Assembly (NCBI RefSeq): GCF_026745355.1
Contig: NC_079204.1
Span: 2,829,603 to 2,893,602 of the forward strand
Source: Beta vulgaris subsp. vulgaris
Lineage: Eukaryota; Streptophyta; Magnoliopsida; Caryophyllales; Amaranthaceae
Length of the DNA stretch: 64,000 nucleotides
Direction of reading: 5' to 3'
The translations under genes were made by a program, and so were the position numbers. The notes below the pieces were generated by a model. The model ran no database searches. It saw only the letters and a list, made by a program, of their open reading frames with translations, and had not been told where the DNA came from. Positions 12,561 through 24,084 of the stretch are shown here, one piece after another; within the stretch, counting starts at the first letter, position 1; each line of letters begins with the position of its first letter.

Positions 12561-12819
12561 CACCCTCCATTTCATATTAATCTACACACTTTGATATTTT
12601 ACACTATTCACAAATTACACTTTGACTCTCGTTTGTGATTTATACGTGAATAAAAACATGGTCATGTTGGATCTTGTTAGATTCGTCTTAATATGTATTT
12701 TATTAATATGTACTTTTTATAATTTTTACAAATACAAAACTAAAGATATATGTCTTCAAAGTTTTACATTGGCATGCGTGAAAAGTGTAAGTGTGTAGAT
12801 TAAAATGAAACGGAGGGAG
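12561..12819. mobile_element. Stowaway-like MITE, 259 bp
   Basis: Flanked by TA on both sides. The right terminus in reverse complement reads CTCCCTCCGTTTCATTTTAA, and the left reads CACCCTCCATTTCATATTAA. The interior (acactttgatattttacact through acaaaactaaagatatatgt) matches the 259-bp MITE at 38305-38563 nearly base for base and has the same length. Non-coding. Confidence 0.8.
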
Positions 12820-13320
12820 TATAAGATATATAATAATATTCGCATGTATGTTTCTTGTTAGGATATTTTTGTATGGCTATATGTGTACCTAGTATTAGTC
12901 AATATAAACTAGATATTTCTGTGTTTTGTTTTGTATAATAATTATATATTTTCAGAAGGCGACGATTGAGCTAGCATATCACGTACATTAGACCACAAGC
13001 AAAGAAAAACAGGTTTCTATCGCTTGGACTAAAGCAAGAGCCAAGACTCAAGAGGTACACATTCCAAACATTCATGTACTAAATTAAGCATCTTAGACTA
13101 TTAGCTTAACTTGAAGTAAACAGAAAGATACTAGCATAGTAGCACTGTTTTCATATATAGTAAAAAAGAAATCATTAACTTTAACTTTCGGCTTGATAAA
13201 AAAGTTATAGTATAGTAGTAGACCACAGACAAAAACACAAGGGTCACTTACTGTTTCCAAACTTGTCACCATAAAGCAATAGCACTTGAATTTTGTAATA
13301 CATAAACAATATCTATAAGG
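12820..13320. other. Intergenic DNA
   Basis: No gene, RNA or bounded repeat is recognised. The minus-strand 76-codon open frame at 13093-13323 has no family signature. Confidence 0.5.
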
Positions 13321-14060
13321 CATAAGCTATAAAAAGTGCAAGACAAGGGAGCAAGAAACAATTGACAAACATATACTATAGTTTATACTCCCTCTTCCCC
13401 AAATGCTATATTAATATATAAAATCATGGACAATTTTTATTAAACTATCTATTTTTACCCAATTAATATTCAATATTATGAGATGTAACTTTAATTTTAC
13501 GTATGGATAACAATATTCGGAATTAACAATATTATGTGAAGAAAAATGATTATTTATTGTTTAGGGTTATAATACAGAAACAATGAGAATCATGTGGGAG
13601 CGTAATGGTTGGAGCTTCCACCTTCCAACATCACGGTCGGGAGTTCGATTGTCATTAATCCCGAATTTGGGGTGTTTGTGTGGATGTTTGCTTGTGGGTA
13701 TAAATCCCTACTTTTCAGTCTCTAAAAGTTTCTTTATGGGTTGGGATCCCCTTGTTACCCCTAACTCATGAAGGTTGAGCCTACTTAGTCAGTTAATTAC
13801 CGAATAATAATAATAAAAAAACATAAACAACATATAAAGCTGTAAAAGTGCAAGACAAGGGAGCAAAGAACAGTTGACAAGCATATAGTTTATACCCCTC
13901 TTTCCGAGATGTATGCTATATAGAATTGTGGCTAATTTCTGTTAGATTGTCTATTTTTAACCAATCAGTACTTTGAAACGCACATTTAATTAATTTTTAT
14001 GAATGAACAACAATATTAGAAATTTAACAATTTTTTAGCTTTAATGAGCACAGACGATGT
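13321..14060. repeat. Diverged direct duplication flanking a SINE-like insert
   Basis: Copy A (13321 to about 13555) and copy B (about 13830 to 14060) share ctataaaaagtgcaagacaa, gggagcaa(a)gaacaattgacaa(g), a Stowaway-like end (tactccctcttcc / tacccctctttcc) and further AT-rich text. They are offset by about 508 bp and differ at many sites. The unit at 13583-13805 sits between them. Confidence 0.6.
13583..13805 (+). mobile_element. SINE-like retroposon
   Basis: The head contains gtgggagcgtaatggttgg (A-box-like) and, about 40 bases later, tcgggagttcgattgtc (B-box-like). The body ends in an A-rich tail with ataataataataaaaaaa. That order fits a tRNA-derived SINE. I could not fix the target duplication. 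The 62-codon open frame across it has no family signature and I do not regard it as a gene. Confidence 0.4.
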
Positions 14061-16400
14061 CCTAAATTATATGATAAGACAAAAAGAGGTATTGATCGAG
14101 GTTAACATTTTGTCTTAAGTAGAAGTTTTAGTTTGGTGGTTTTGCAATGACTTGCACATTATTGAGAAGATACGGGTTCGAAACCTTTTCTACAAACATT
14201 TTTCTTAAGTTTATGAGTGATACAAGAGTTTCCAAAGAATGTCATATCATGTAAGCATTTAAGAGAGAAAGGGGAGGCATGTGGCTGTTTTTTTTTTGGC
14301 CACACACTCTAAGTATATGTATTGATTTAAGATTTAGTAGTTGATAGAATTGGACTTTGGTTATGGAAAGAGATTGGTAGTTAGGTGGTACTTGGTAGTA
14401 TTATAGCACTATTAATTATGAAAAGTTTTGGACATTGAAAATATAAATTCCATACAATAGTTTATGTGGTGCCATATCAACATTTGAATAATATTTGCTG
14501 ATACGAGGTGAATTTCATTTACACCTCACATATTTTAATAATAATTATAAATAGAGAGATGGATGAATATTTATGATATATGAACTAATGTAACTCGTGT
14601 ATTAGAGAAAGAGTCGAATCAAATTCCCATCAAAAAGAAAAGAGTCGAACCAAATTCAAGATCATTTGAAGTGTTGGATGTTTTTAGTTTTTAATCATTT
14701 GTTTTTTTTCTTGTGCTAACCCTAACACCAATTATCAATGGTAAACTCATAACTAGCTTACTATTCTAAAGTATAGGCTTACTATATGTTAGTTGATCTC
14801 CTCCTTGCACGTGCGTGATACAGTTCTTTTGTGGATCTTTCAAATAAAAACCTTTCTATAAGGAGCAAGGTAATGGGGGTATGTATGTGAATATGCATGT
14901 TTACTATGGTCCTTGAGAACTGGCTAAATGGTATTATTATCAAGATGTACTTTTTTTACGAGAAGTATCATCGAATCTTCGGAGGTAGGATCCCATATTT
15001 CTTCTAGAGAAATTCTGAATTGCTCCAAGCAACCTAAATGATATCACAAATTTTTAAATGAAACAGGTGTAAAATACATCATTGTGAGAACTAAGACGAG
15101 ATACTTTGTATCCTAAATATCCCCCTTAAGGTAAAAAGTTGCTTGTTTGACGGGAATAACTCTTTGCTCTAAATGTGTTACCTTTATATAAATGAGAGTG
15201 AAAATGAACCATTTAATACAAAGATTTAAAAGTGATGCCTCTTTACTTGAAAAGTAATCAAGTAAACTATAAATATATTATAAACTTTAGTAAGTCTAAC
15301 ACAAACTCACACTGAAAGAGAGTTTGACCATATACAAGCTTAGTAGGATTTCATCTTAGAACCAATTAATAGGTAAAATAGCCCACCAATCTTCTATGTT
15401 GTCATTCTCTCTCTATTTTTTATTGCGAGATAACTAGTTCCAACTACATGTGGGTCACAGTCTCTTAACAACATATTTTTTCACATGCTAATGTCTATGC
15501 TATGTTTGTCCACCTCCAATTCTCCAAACCTATCTTTGTCTTCATCCCCATTTTAATTGATCATTATCGTTCTTTTACCACATTGATATCAATTGTTAGT
15601 GAAATTTCGTGAAGAAAATACATAAATGGGGATACTGTTCCGCTATTATGAAATTTGACATGTGGCTTTTCAGGGTTGTGGCGCAAACAAATTCAATCTC
15701 AAGTAATGGGTATTAACCCCACAATTACCAATCAAGCTAATAAACATTTATTCTTGCACAAGTATTTAATTTAATTTCTAGGATAAAATTTGTTGGATAA
15801 AACTTAGTTAAACCACTGCGTAATTTACTCACTACTAATAGAATTTAATGCATGGTGAAATCAAACTAAACATTAATAATTATTTTTTAATGATCTATTA
15901 GGAGTGAGTAATCTAGCCAGTAGGCAACAGATAAATGTAGTTATGTCCTTAAAGAATTTAAGAGACAGTAAAACGATCTAATCCAACATTAATTACAGTT
16001 TTTTTAGTTATAATCAGCTTATTGAATAGATGTAATAATCTCCAAGTTTCGGTACCATTCCTTTAATATTCTACTATTTTTTCGACAGAGAGCCAAAGAC
16101 CATAACTTAAACAATGTCACATATATATGATTAATGGAGGGAAAAACAAAGAACATAAATATAAAAACATTCATCAATGTCCAAAGAACATGGACCATTC
16201 ATTTACACACAAAAAAGCCAAAAGGCATATATACTTAATTCTCTTACCCTTTAGTTGTTACAAATATAGGTTCACTATTCAAGTAGTGATAGAATTTATT
16301 CTTCAATCAATCAAATTTCATGTTATGAAGAACTAAGAAGACTTCACTTCATTAGTTAGTTCTTATCTTAAAAACAAGAGAACAATTTATAGAAGCTTTG
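14061..16400. other. Intergenic DNA with one SINE-like head
   Basis: At about 14124-14200, tttagtttggtggttttgca followed by gatacgggttcgaaacc resembles another SINE-like A-box/B-box pair. The remainder is AT-rich without a recognised gene; the open frame at 16127-16336 has no signature and lies upstream of the next gene's leader. Confidence 0.45.
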
Positions 16401-17224
16401 AAGGGTGTGTCGGTACCGGTAATTCTGTTAATTACGCCCTTTCATCTCTCTCTTTCTCTCTCCTCAACTATTTCTTTCTAAATATAAACAGTTTAAACGA
16501 AGCCGGCAAAAATTTTCTCTCTATAATCTGTATATTTCTCTGAAATCTCGATAAAGTTCCTCAATTTCCTATTTTTAAGCAATTCTCTAAGAATCAAGAG
16601 AATAATACTAAAAACCCAGAGAAAAAATCTGCATTTTTTTTACTGTAACCAAAAAAAGACGGTTGCTTGCAGTTTGAAGAACCCTTTAGGTAAAGGAAAA
16701 GGCTAATCTTTTGAGATTTAATGTTGTTTATAGGATGAGGGTCATTTTCTTCGAAATGGGTTTATTAAATTTGGATTTTTTTAAGGTTTTTTTGCCGTTT
16801 TTTTTAAGTTTCTGGAATGCACATAAGGTGTTTGTTTCTGGGTCGCTTTGGGATTTGTAATTGAATAACTTTTTCTGGCATTGGGGTGATTTTTTAGTGA
16901 CATTTTCTGGCTTGTTTTTCAAGTTTTTTTGTAAAGATTTTAATATTTTGTTTCTGGGTATGTTTGTCATTCAATGGAATTGGATTGATTACTTATGGCT
17001 TTTAAAACCCATGTTTTAAGGTGTTTGTTCCCTCCTCCCCTTTTTTTTTGTTGATTATTTTATTTGTTACAGTTGAATTTGGGTGCATTTTTCAATTATT
17101 AAAACTAATATACATATATGTGTGTGATTGGTTTTATTGGAAATCATAGGAAAGGAGCATTGAATTTTGTTAAGTTGTTGCGCTGGAAGTAAGGGTAGAA
17201 GAAGAAAAGGAAATTGAAAAAGGA
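16401..17224 (+). promoter_or_regulatory. Probable promoter, leader and 5'UTR intron of the EEP/EF-hand gene
   Basis: A CT-rich tract (tctctctctttctctctcctc, about 16443-16464) is followed by a TATA-like box, aaTATAAAca, at about 16482-16490. A plausible leader intron runs from the donor after ctttag at 16689 (GTAAAG) to the acceptor catag at 17149, placing a short second leader exon before the ATG at 17225. Plant genes often carry such leader introns. This is inference from splice-site look only. Confidence 0.4.
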
Positions 17225-20200
17225 ATGGTAAGAAGAAAAGGTATGTTGAAAGGAAGGATTTCAAGGATTGGGAGATATGCTATTGCTTCATCGATTACAG
17301 ATCAATGTATTACTTGTACTACCTTCAATATCCTTGCTCCAATTTACAAAAGGCTTAGTGATGAGGTTTGTTAGCATTATGATCCAATGTTCATTGATTG
17401 TAATTACATACTCAATTGGGTTTTTGGTTCCTTGTTGGCTGATTGTGGTTTTTCGCGTTTTTTGGTAAGAAACAGAATGAGGCCGGTCGTGAAAGCGATT
17501 ACAGGGCATATTGGCTAGCTAGAAACCAAAGAATATTGGATTGGTTGTTGCGTGAAAGATCTACCATCATTTGTCTTCAGGTTGGCATTGCCTTTCCTCT
17601 GCATTTTCATGCCCTTTATTTGGCTTGTTCAATAGTATGTTACTCTTTATGTTGTGTTGCAATTTGTTATTGGGTGTTAATACATGTGTTTTTGATGTTA
17701 TGTTCAGGAGTTCTGGGTCGGAAATGAAGAACTCGTCAGTATGTATGAAAAGAGGCTTGGTGACGCTGGTTACATCAATTTCCAGCTTGCACGAACCAAC
17801 AATCGTGGAGACGGTAGGCCATTGCTCAATTCTAGTTACATATTGAGTGTCAAGATTAGCTAGATATTTAAGTATAGATTAGTTTATGCTCTTAAATTGT
17901 ATTGTTCTAATGATGTGGATGAATTTTTCTTTTTTGCAATTCTACTTGGATCATTTCATTAGATTCTCAACCGTCTGTCCTAATGTTCTCTCCAATAGTT
18001 GCTGTTGGGGAATTAGAGAGGTATATACAAAGGAGTTGGTATTTGGTGGGATAAAGAAAGGAGGGATATTGCGCTATTCTGTTGTTTGGTGAGGTTTGCA
18101 ACGTCACATCCATGTGGTGTTCCCTATAATAAAAGGAAATTAGTTGCCATAATTTGGATATTGAATTCCATACATCAGTAGTTTAAAGTATTGTCCAGCT
18201 AAAGTATTGTCATCCGTTGCAATAAGATATTATGTCAATACAACTAGTAAATTTAACAATTTTTCTGTAGTGTGTGTACTTATGGTGCTGCTAAAAAATA
18301 TTTTGGGTTTCTTTCTCTTGTCTGAGGTGCTTTTCTTGGAACATGTAGGTCTCCTGACAGCCGTACACCGAGATTATTTCAGGGTTATTAATCACCGAGA
18401 TTTGCTGCTCAATGATATTGGAGACCGTGTTGCTCAGTTACTACATGTTGAATTAGTTAACCCCTTCTTTCTAAATCGAAGTACAAATGTTCGACAAGAG
18501 ATACTCATAGTAAACACCCACTTGTTATTTCCTCATGATTCAAGTCTCTGCCTAGTGAGATTGCACCAAGTATGTGGAATTCCAAATGTTGGTGTAGTTG
18601 TTTCTTTCCTTTTACATGCTTCTTACCTATAAATGTTTGTACTATTCAGGTTTATGAGATCCTACAAAATGTGGAATCTTATCAGAAAGAATTTAAGCTG
18701 AATCCCATGCCTATCCTACTTTGTGGGTAGGTTTCTCGCACATGTTCATTTTGTAACTACGTATTTGCAGTTGTATGGTACATTATTAAATGTTGAATCA
18801 TTTTTGCTGCAGTGATTGGAATGGCAGCAAACGCGGACATGTTTACAAGTTTCTAAGATCTCAAGGGTTTGTCTCATCATATGACACTGCCCACCAGTAC
18901 ACAGATGCTGATGCTCATAAGGTGATAGTCGCCCCAAGTTAATATTAAGAATTGTTCTGTCTTCTCTGCATATGCAGGTCTGGCTGATATTTTTTCTTCT
19001 TCTTTTGTTTCACACAGTGGGTTAGCCACCGCAATCACCGAGGAAACATCTGCGGGGTTGATTTCATTTGGCTTCTCAACCCAAACAGATATCGGAAGCT
19101 TCTCAAAACAAGCTGGAATGAGACGGTATTTAGCATGTTTAAGGTAGGAAGCCTACTTCATTTCTGACCTTGCAGTTCAGATGTTAAATGCAGCATGTAT
19201 GTCTATATCTTCCTTCATGTTCCCTTGTATATTCTGTTAGGAAAAGTTAGTAAAGTAGACCGTAGTAGAGTGAACTCATTGGAGAAGATTGGATGTATGG
19301 TTTTTTTGTACAACCTAAGAATACCCTAACTAATAGTGCTAGAGATAGAAACCATGAAATTTATTACTATGAACATCTCTATATAAAGTCCTGAACTTAT
19401 CATCTGGAGATGGAAACCATGATATTCATCTTAAAGAACATCTGTTTCAGGGGTCATGATAAACCTAGAACAGGTATTTGCCAACTATGTGTTTTCTGAG
19501 TCATTTAACAAGGGCAAGTTGATAATTCTGTTTCATTATAGTATGTGGCAGTATAGGTCCTAGTACAACACTTTCTAGTACTACCTGAAAAGCTTTCTAG
19601 TTCTACCAGAACACTTCCTAGTACCACCTGCTGGAGATGGAAAACCATGATATTCATCTTAACAAACATCTGTTTCAGAACTCATGATAAACCTATAACA
19701 GGTATTGGCCAAATATGTATTTTCCGAGTCTTTTAAGAAAGGCACGTTGATAATTCTTTACCATTATATCATATGGCAGTATAGGTACTAGTACAACACT
19801 TTATAGTAGTACTACCATATGCTCATCGTGACCAACCTGTTCCACTAGAACCTCTTATAGTACAACCATAAAACTTCATATTACTACCATCTAATAGTTC
19901 ATCACAAATGGGCCGTATTTGCTAATATTTTATCTCCAAGGGCCATGATTTTTTAAAATATAGAGATTGGGAAAAGATTAGATGTTTTGGTTTTCTTTGA
20001 TTGTAAAATGATGTAATTCTGATTTGATAATTGTTTCAGAGTTTTAACTCAGAGACCATGATAATCAGTTGATAACAGTGATCACAAAAGATTGTGAACT
20101 AGTGCTCTGATCTATTGAATTCATTGCATTTTGCAGTGATTTTAGTTGTTACTGTTCTGCTTAACTAACTGAGCAATGAATATATATAAGACGAGCATTT

Positions 20201-20953
20201 TGTTTTGACCAATCAGAAGTAGTACATTAAGTTTCTTTGAACCATGGATAATAAGGTTTCTCTTTTCAGTTATGTATCTAACTGATTTGTTTCTTTGCAG
20301 ACACTACTAAGAAGAGCTTCATTGACAGAAACTGATGCATTTGCTTTTCTAAAGGCTCATAGTGGGGGCGATTTTATAATTTATTCAGGTTTTTGTGAAG
20401 CACTTAGACAGGTAATGATAGGCTTCTACATCAAGTTTAAGATTTTTCTTCTCTTAAAAATTTCTAACCGATCTTTCTGTTTTGCAGCTAAATTTAGCTG
20501 GTCACTGTTATGGACTGAGCGAGGAAGAAATGAAAGACTTATGGGTTCAGGCAGATATTGATGGAAATGGAGTTCTCGATTTTAGTGAATTTCAGGTAAT
20601 AAAGCATCATATTTCCTATTGTGTTAAGCTGCATGTACTCGGTATGATGGACCTAGTGGTGTTCCCAAAAAACAAGAACCTGATCTGATCTTGATAAATC
20701 TCATATCTTGTCTTTGCAGCAAAGAATTTGGAATTTAGAAGACACGGATGATGGAAGTGTGCATGACAACGATGTCCATGATATGGTGCCAGGCATGCAG
20801 CAAGCTATTGGTTTCAGTGTGAAGAATGCTGTTCTTTTCCCTACTGAAGTGGAGAAAGGGATGTGGCCCGAAGACTACTCATTGTCTGATCATGCTCGGC
20901 TTACTGTAGTGTTTTCACCAGTACGAATGCCATGCTCTCAGCTGATTTTCTGA
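17225..20953 (+). CDS. EEP-fold (CCR4-like) protein with EF-hand, At1g02270/At5g54130 type
   Basis: Ten exons: 17225-17365, 17476-17580, 17708-17813, 18349-18569, 18650-18726, 18813-18921, 19018-19143, 20301-20411, 20488-20595, 20720-20953. All junctions are GT-AG and keep phase, giving 445 aa. The start follows an in-frame stop (TAA at about 17198 to 17225 shows no other ATG) and gives the basic N terminus MVRRKGMLKGR. The endonuclease/exonuclease/phosphatase fold is shown by N35 in TFNILAP, E83 in CLQEFW, NTH at 173-175, GDWN at about 217-220 and SDH at 424-426. These are metal-binding and catalytic positions of the CCR4/DNase I fold. An EF-hand loop, DIDGNGVLDFSE, lies at about 355-366, inserted before the last strands. 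In this plant family Ca2+ binding is predicted, but substrate and pathway are not established. There is no signal or membrane segment. The gene looks intact. Confidence 0.9.
19404..19830. repeat. Direct duplication of about 227 bp inside intron 7
   Basis: The phrase ctggagatggaaaccatgat starts at 19404 and recurs at 19631. Each copy continues with similar text: atattcatcttaa, catctgtttcag, catgataaacct, caggtatt, gttgataattct, ggcagtatagg, agtacaacac. Copies differ at scattered bases, so the event is not recent. It lies wholly within the 19144-20300 intron of the EEP/EF-hand gene. Confidence 0.75.
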
Positions 20954-21842
20954 TAAAAACAGATGCCAAAAAGAGGTTTCAGCATATATAAGATTGCATA
21001 AGCAGAAAACAGGAAATGTGGATATATGCAGAGGAGGATGTTCTTGGTTTGAAAGTTTATAAATCGTAATCCAACAATCACCAGATGATAGACCTCTGTT
21101 GATGGAAATTTTAGTTCAGAGGATGAACATATCAGGGGCACATAATCATGTTTTTTGCATTTTATGAATGAATCGACCTTCAGTTATGGGAGGACGAGCA
21201 ATTTTAAGACCAAATTATCTTCAGCGGCTTCTGATCGGGCCGGGGGGACAGAGATGAGGTATGACAGGGAATGATGAAGTATGGTGAAGAAGGGGAGAAG
21301 GATGAGGTTGTATACTGTAAATGTGTGTATCCAGTTCAGTCACTGTGAGATTTTGTAGTTAGTGTGTATAATTTATACCAGTTTTTGTATCTAGACTGCG
21401 CCAATTTAATGCAATCCTCATTGAGTGGTGAATGACTGAATTCTATAGTAGTTCATTTTCGAACTTATGTCCTGACATTCACTATTCTCACCTTCCTCCA
21501 AAACATGACATTAACGGCCCGTCTGGTAATCGTTAATAAATGTCAAATGGTGGGGATAGAAATGAATTTTAAGTGTAATGTTACAAGGAAAACACCATTA
21601 AAATTTGCATAGGGAATCAATTTCAACTCCCAAGTTTGTATTTTCTCCACGCGGAAGAAATCTAACCCCTTAGCTTGTGTTTTTTTCCTCCAAGGGGAAG
21701 TAGTTTTCATTGCCTCTCATTTCACCTACAAGGTGGTATTGGATGAGAATGAAAATTTAAGAAAAAATACACTTCAAAATAAATTAGCATTATCATGTAA
21801 ATATAAATGATTTTTCCATAAATTTACATATAAATTCATTTA
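20954..21842 (+). other. 3' region of the EEP/EF-hand gene and short intergenic DNA
   Basis: The sequence after the TGA stop is of transcribed-leader character for roughly 450 bases (to about 21420), with late AT-rich motifs such as gtgtgtataatttatacc. The polyadenylation site cannot be fixed. The rest is intergenic with no recognised feature. Confidence 0.4.
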
Positions 21843-22061
21843 GGGCTTGTTCTCTTCGGCATAAAACAGCTGGACTGAACTGAATTGAACTGAACTGAAC
21901 TGAATTGATTTGAACTGAATTGAATTGAACTGAACTTAACTGAAATGAATAGTGATATGTGAGAGTAAAAGTATTGTCAAGAGCTGAACTAAACTAAACT
22001 GAATTGAACTGAACTGAACTGAATTGAACTGAACTGAAAATAAGCTGGGGAGAACAGACCC
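21843..22061. mobile_element. Tourist-like MITE built of GAACT pentamers, 219 bp
   Basis: The termini are GGGCTTGTTCTC (left) and GAGAACAGACCC (right), an imperfect inverted pair. They are flanked by the 3-bp TTA duplication (21840-21842, 22062-22064) typical of PIF/Harbinger-derived Tourist elements. The interior is largely tandem gaact/gaatt pentamers in two blocks, separated by an agtgatatgtgagagtaaaa spacer. Non-coding. Confidence 0.7.
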
Positions 22062-22064
22062 TTA

Positions 22065-24084
22065 CATTACCATCATTTATAACCAACTACAAGACGGGAT
22101 GTAAACCCGTTTGGCAGTCATGGGTAAATGTTTCCATATTTTGTATACTCGATAGATATGTGATTTTCTAAAGAAAGTTTCATGTCATGTCAATATTAAA
22201 TGTCATTTACTATTCCCCAGAGGCGGCTAAGGCCATGTGCAGGATGAGCAACTGCACAGGGCCCCCGAAATATATGGGGCCCAATTCTATTAGTTGTCCA
22301 CCCCAGAAAAAAAAAATCTAAATCTAATTACAAATATAAAGAGATTAATTTCTATTTGGTGTTTTTCTTCTTCTCCTATTCTCCAGAATGCCCCATTTAT
22401 AACTCTTCCGTCTTTCTATTCACCAAAAAATTTAATCTTTATAATTTATTTTAGCACAGGACCCCTAATTTTATGAGACTGCCTTGATATTCCCTTTAGA
22501 TGCTTCTAGTTTGATTTATTAGAAAGATTCCAATTAAGAACACCTAAAGCAGTGATGGAGTATCATTGTAATTTGTACCACTCAATTGTAGAAGATTTAT
22601 AAAGAAAAATAGTTTATGAAAGATTGATAAGTATAACTACGGACGTTTTTCTTCACAGCACACTTATAAATTCAATATTATTATCATATAAAGAAAAGTA
22701 AAATTTCACATTTTATAAATATAACTAGTTATTAGGCCCGGGTTATCCCCGGATAAGAAAAAATTTCATTTATTAATATAATACTTTATGATAATAACAC
22801 TAAATACAACTTAGCCTAGTGGTTAAAACTTTAGTATATGTACTCGAGGTCTCGGATGAGTCGGATCAAACCCTTTACTATGCAATTTCTTAATTTTTTT
22901 ATTATAAATGGATTACATGAATTAAAATCCCCTAGGAAAAGCGCCACGTGGCACAGTTTTTGGATTAAAACTAGTTATTATGCCCGGGCTCTGGGTATGA
23001 AAAAATTTCATTTATTAATATATTACTTTATGATAATAACACTAAATACAACTTAGTTTAGTGGTTAGAACTTTAGTATATGCACTTTCTTATTTTCGCA
23101 CGCCTTTTAATGCACCTTACTAATTAGAAAGTTAACTGTATTTGGAGCGAAATTCGAATCTAACCTGCTTATTTCGGGTAAGGTTAACGACATATTATCA
23201 AGTCAACTTTTGTCAGTCCTAATTTTTGATGTAATATTTGTAAGCCCTAATTTTTGGTGTAATATTTGTAAGCCCTTATATTTAATATAATATTTGTCAT
23301 CTCTAGTACTTCCCATTTCATCTATTTGGGTGTTAACTTGAGCAAAAAAAACTTTGCCTTGAGGATTAACCCCTGAGTTTTATGTATATCATGTTTAGTG
23401 TCAGACCCATGTAAAAAAAAAACTAGTCAAACAATTGTCATTTTTTCACGAATTTAAATAAATTTCAGCACTGATCATGTCCAATAAGAATTAAACATAA
23501 AGCGAATTCAAGTTTGACCACGTTCAATAAAACTTACTAAAAGCACTTCCGGCTAAAAACACACTTCATAAAATCTAAATACCCCTACATGTATGGCTAA
23601 TCTAATTATACATAGATTATCTCTAGTCCATATTCAATTAAATCCTATTCCTTGAATAAGAATCAAGGAATGGAGCATAATCCCAATTCTACTGAACATT
23701 CAACCTAAAAGACGGAGGATTGAGATATGGGTACCTATTAGATATTATTCTTTTGGTACCAAAAACACACCACCACTATTATTATTAATACAACCAAATA
23801 AAGCTAAAAAGTGAAGTTGGCTTCAATCTTAATACCCAAAAGCAGAAAGAGCAAATAAGTAATAAAAGTTTGGGTTATGAATTGAACGTACGATTGAGAG
23901 TAATTAGAGCATAAGATTTGCGATAAGAATCGTCCAGAAAGTGAAAAGTTCATGCAACGTTATCAATCTTTCCAAAGCTTACAACTTTAGGTTTACTTTA
24001 ATACTTTGGACCCGCCAATTTAGTTTTTCTAAGATCTCAATAATTGTTGCTTCAACGTTTTTTGTGTTTGCTTGTATAATTGTA
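22065..24084. other. Intergenic DNA with two Helitron-type 3' ends and a short tandem repeat
   Basis: Mostly AT-rich and without genes. Two minus-orientation Helitron-like 3' termini occur at 22725 and 22971 (separate entry). At about 23210-23305 a phrase of about 30 bases (taatttttgatgtaatattt gtaagccc) repeats three times. Confidence 0.5.
22725..23085 (-). mobile_element. Two tandem Helitron-like 3' termini
   Basis: Read on the minus strand, one copy ends ccggggataacccggg-cctaataa-CTAG (CTAG at 22725-22728). The second ends acccagagcccggg-cataataa-CTAG (22971-22974). Each has a GC hairpin about 8 bases before CTAG, as in Helitrons. About 110 bases next to each terminus are shared (aaaaaatttcatttattaat ... 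aacttag..tagtggtta). The 5' ends were not located, so the elements may be truncated or nested. Confidence 0.5.

Noticed and set aside
17288..17509. Minus-strand frame over exon 1 and intron 1 of the EEP/EF-hand gene
   Set aside because: The + strand reading has conserved motifs and consistent splice sites; this is its shadow.
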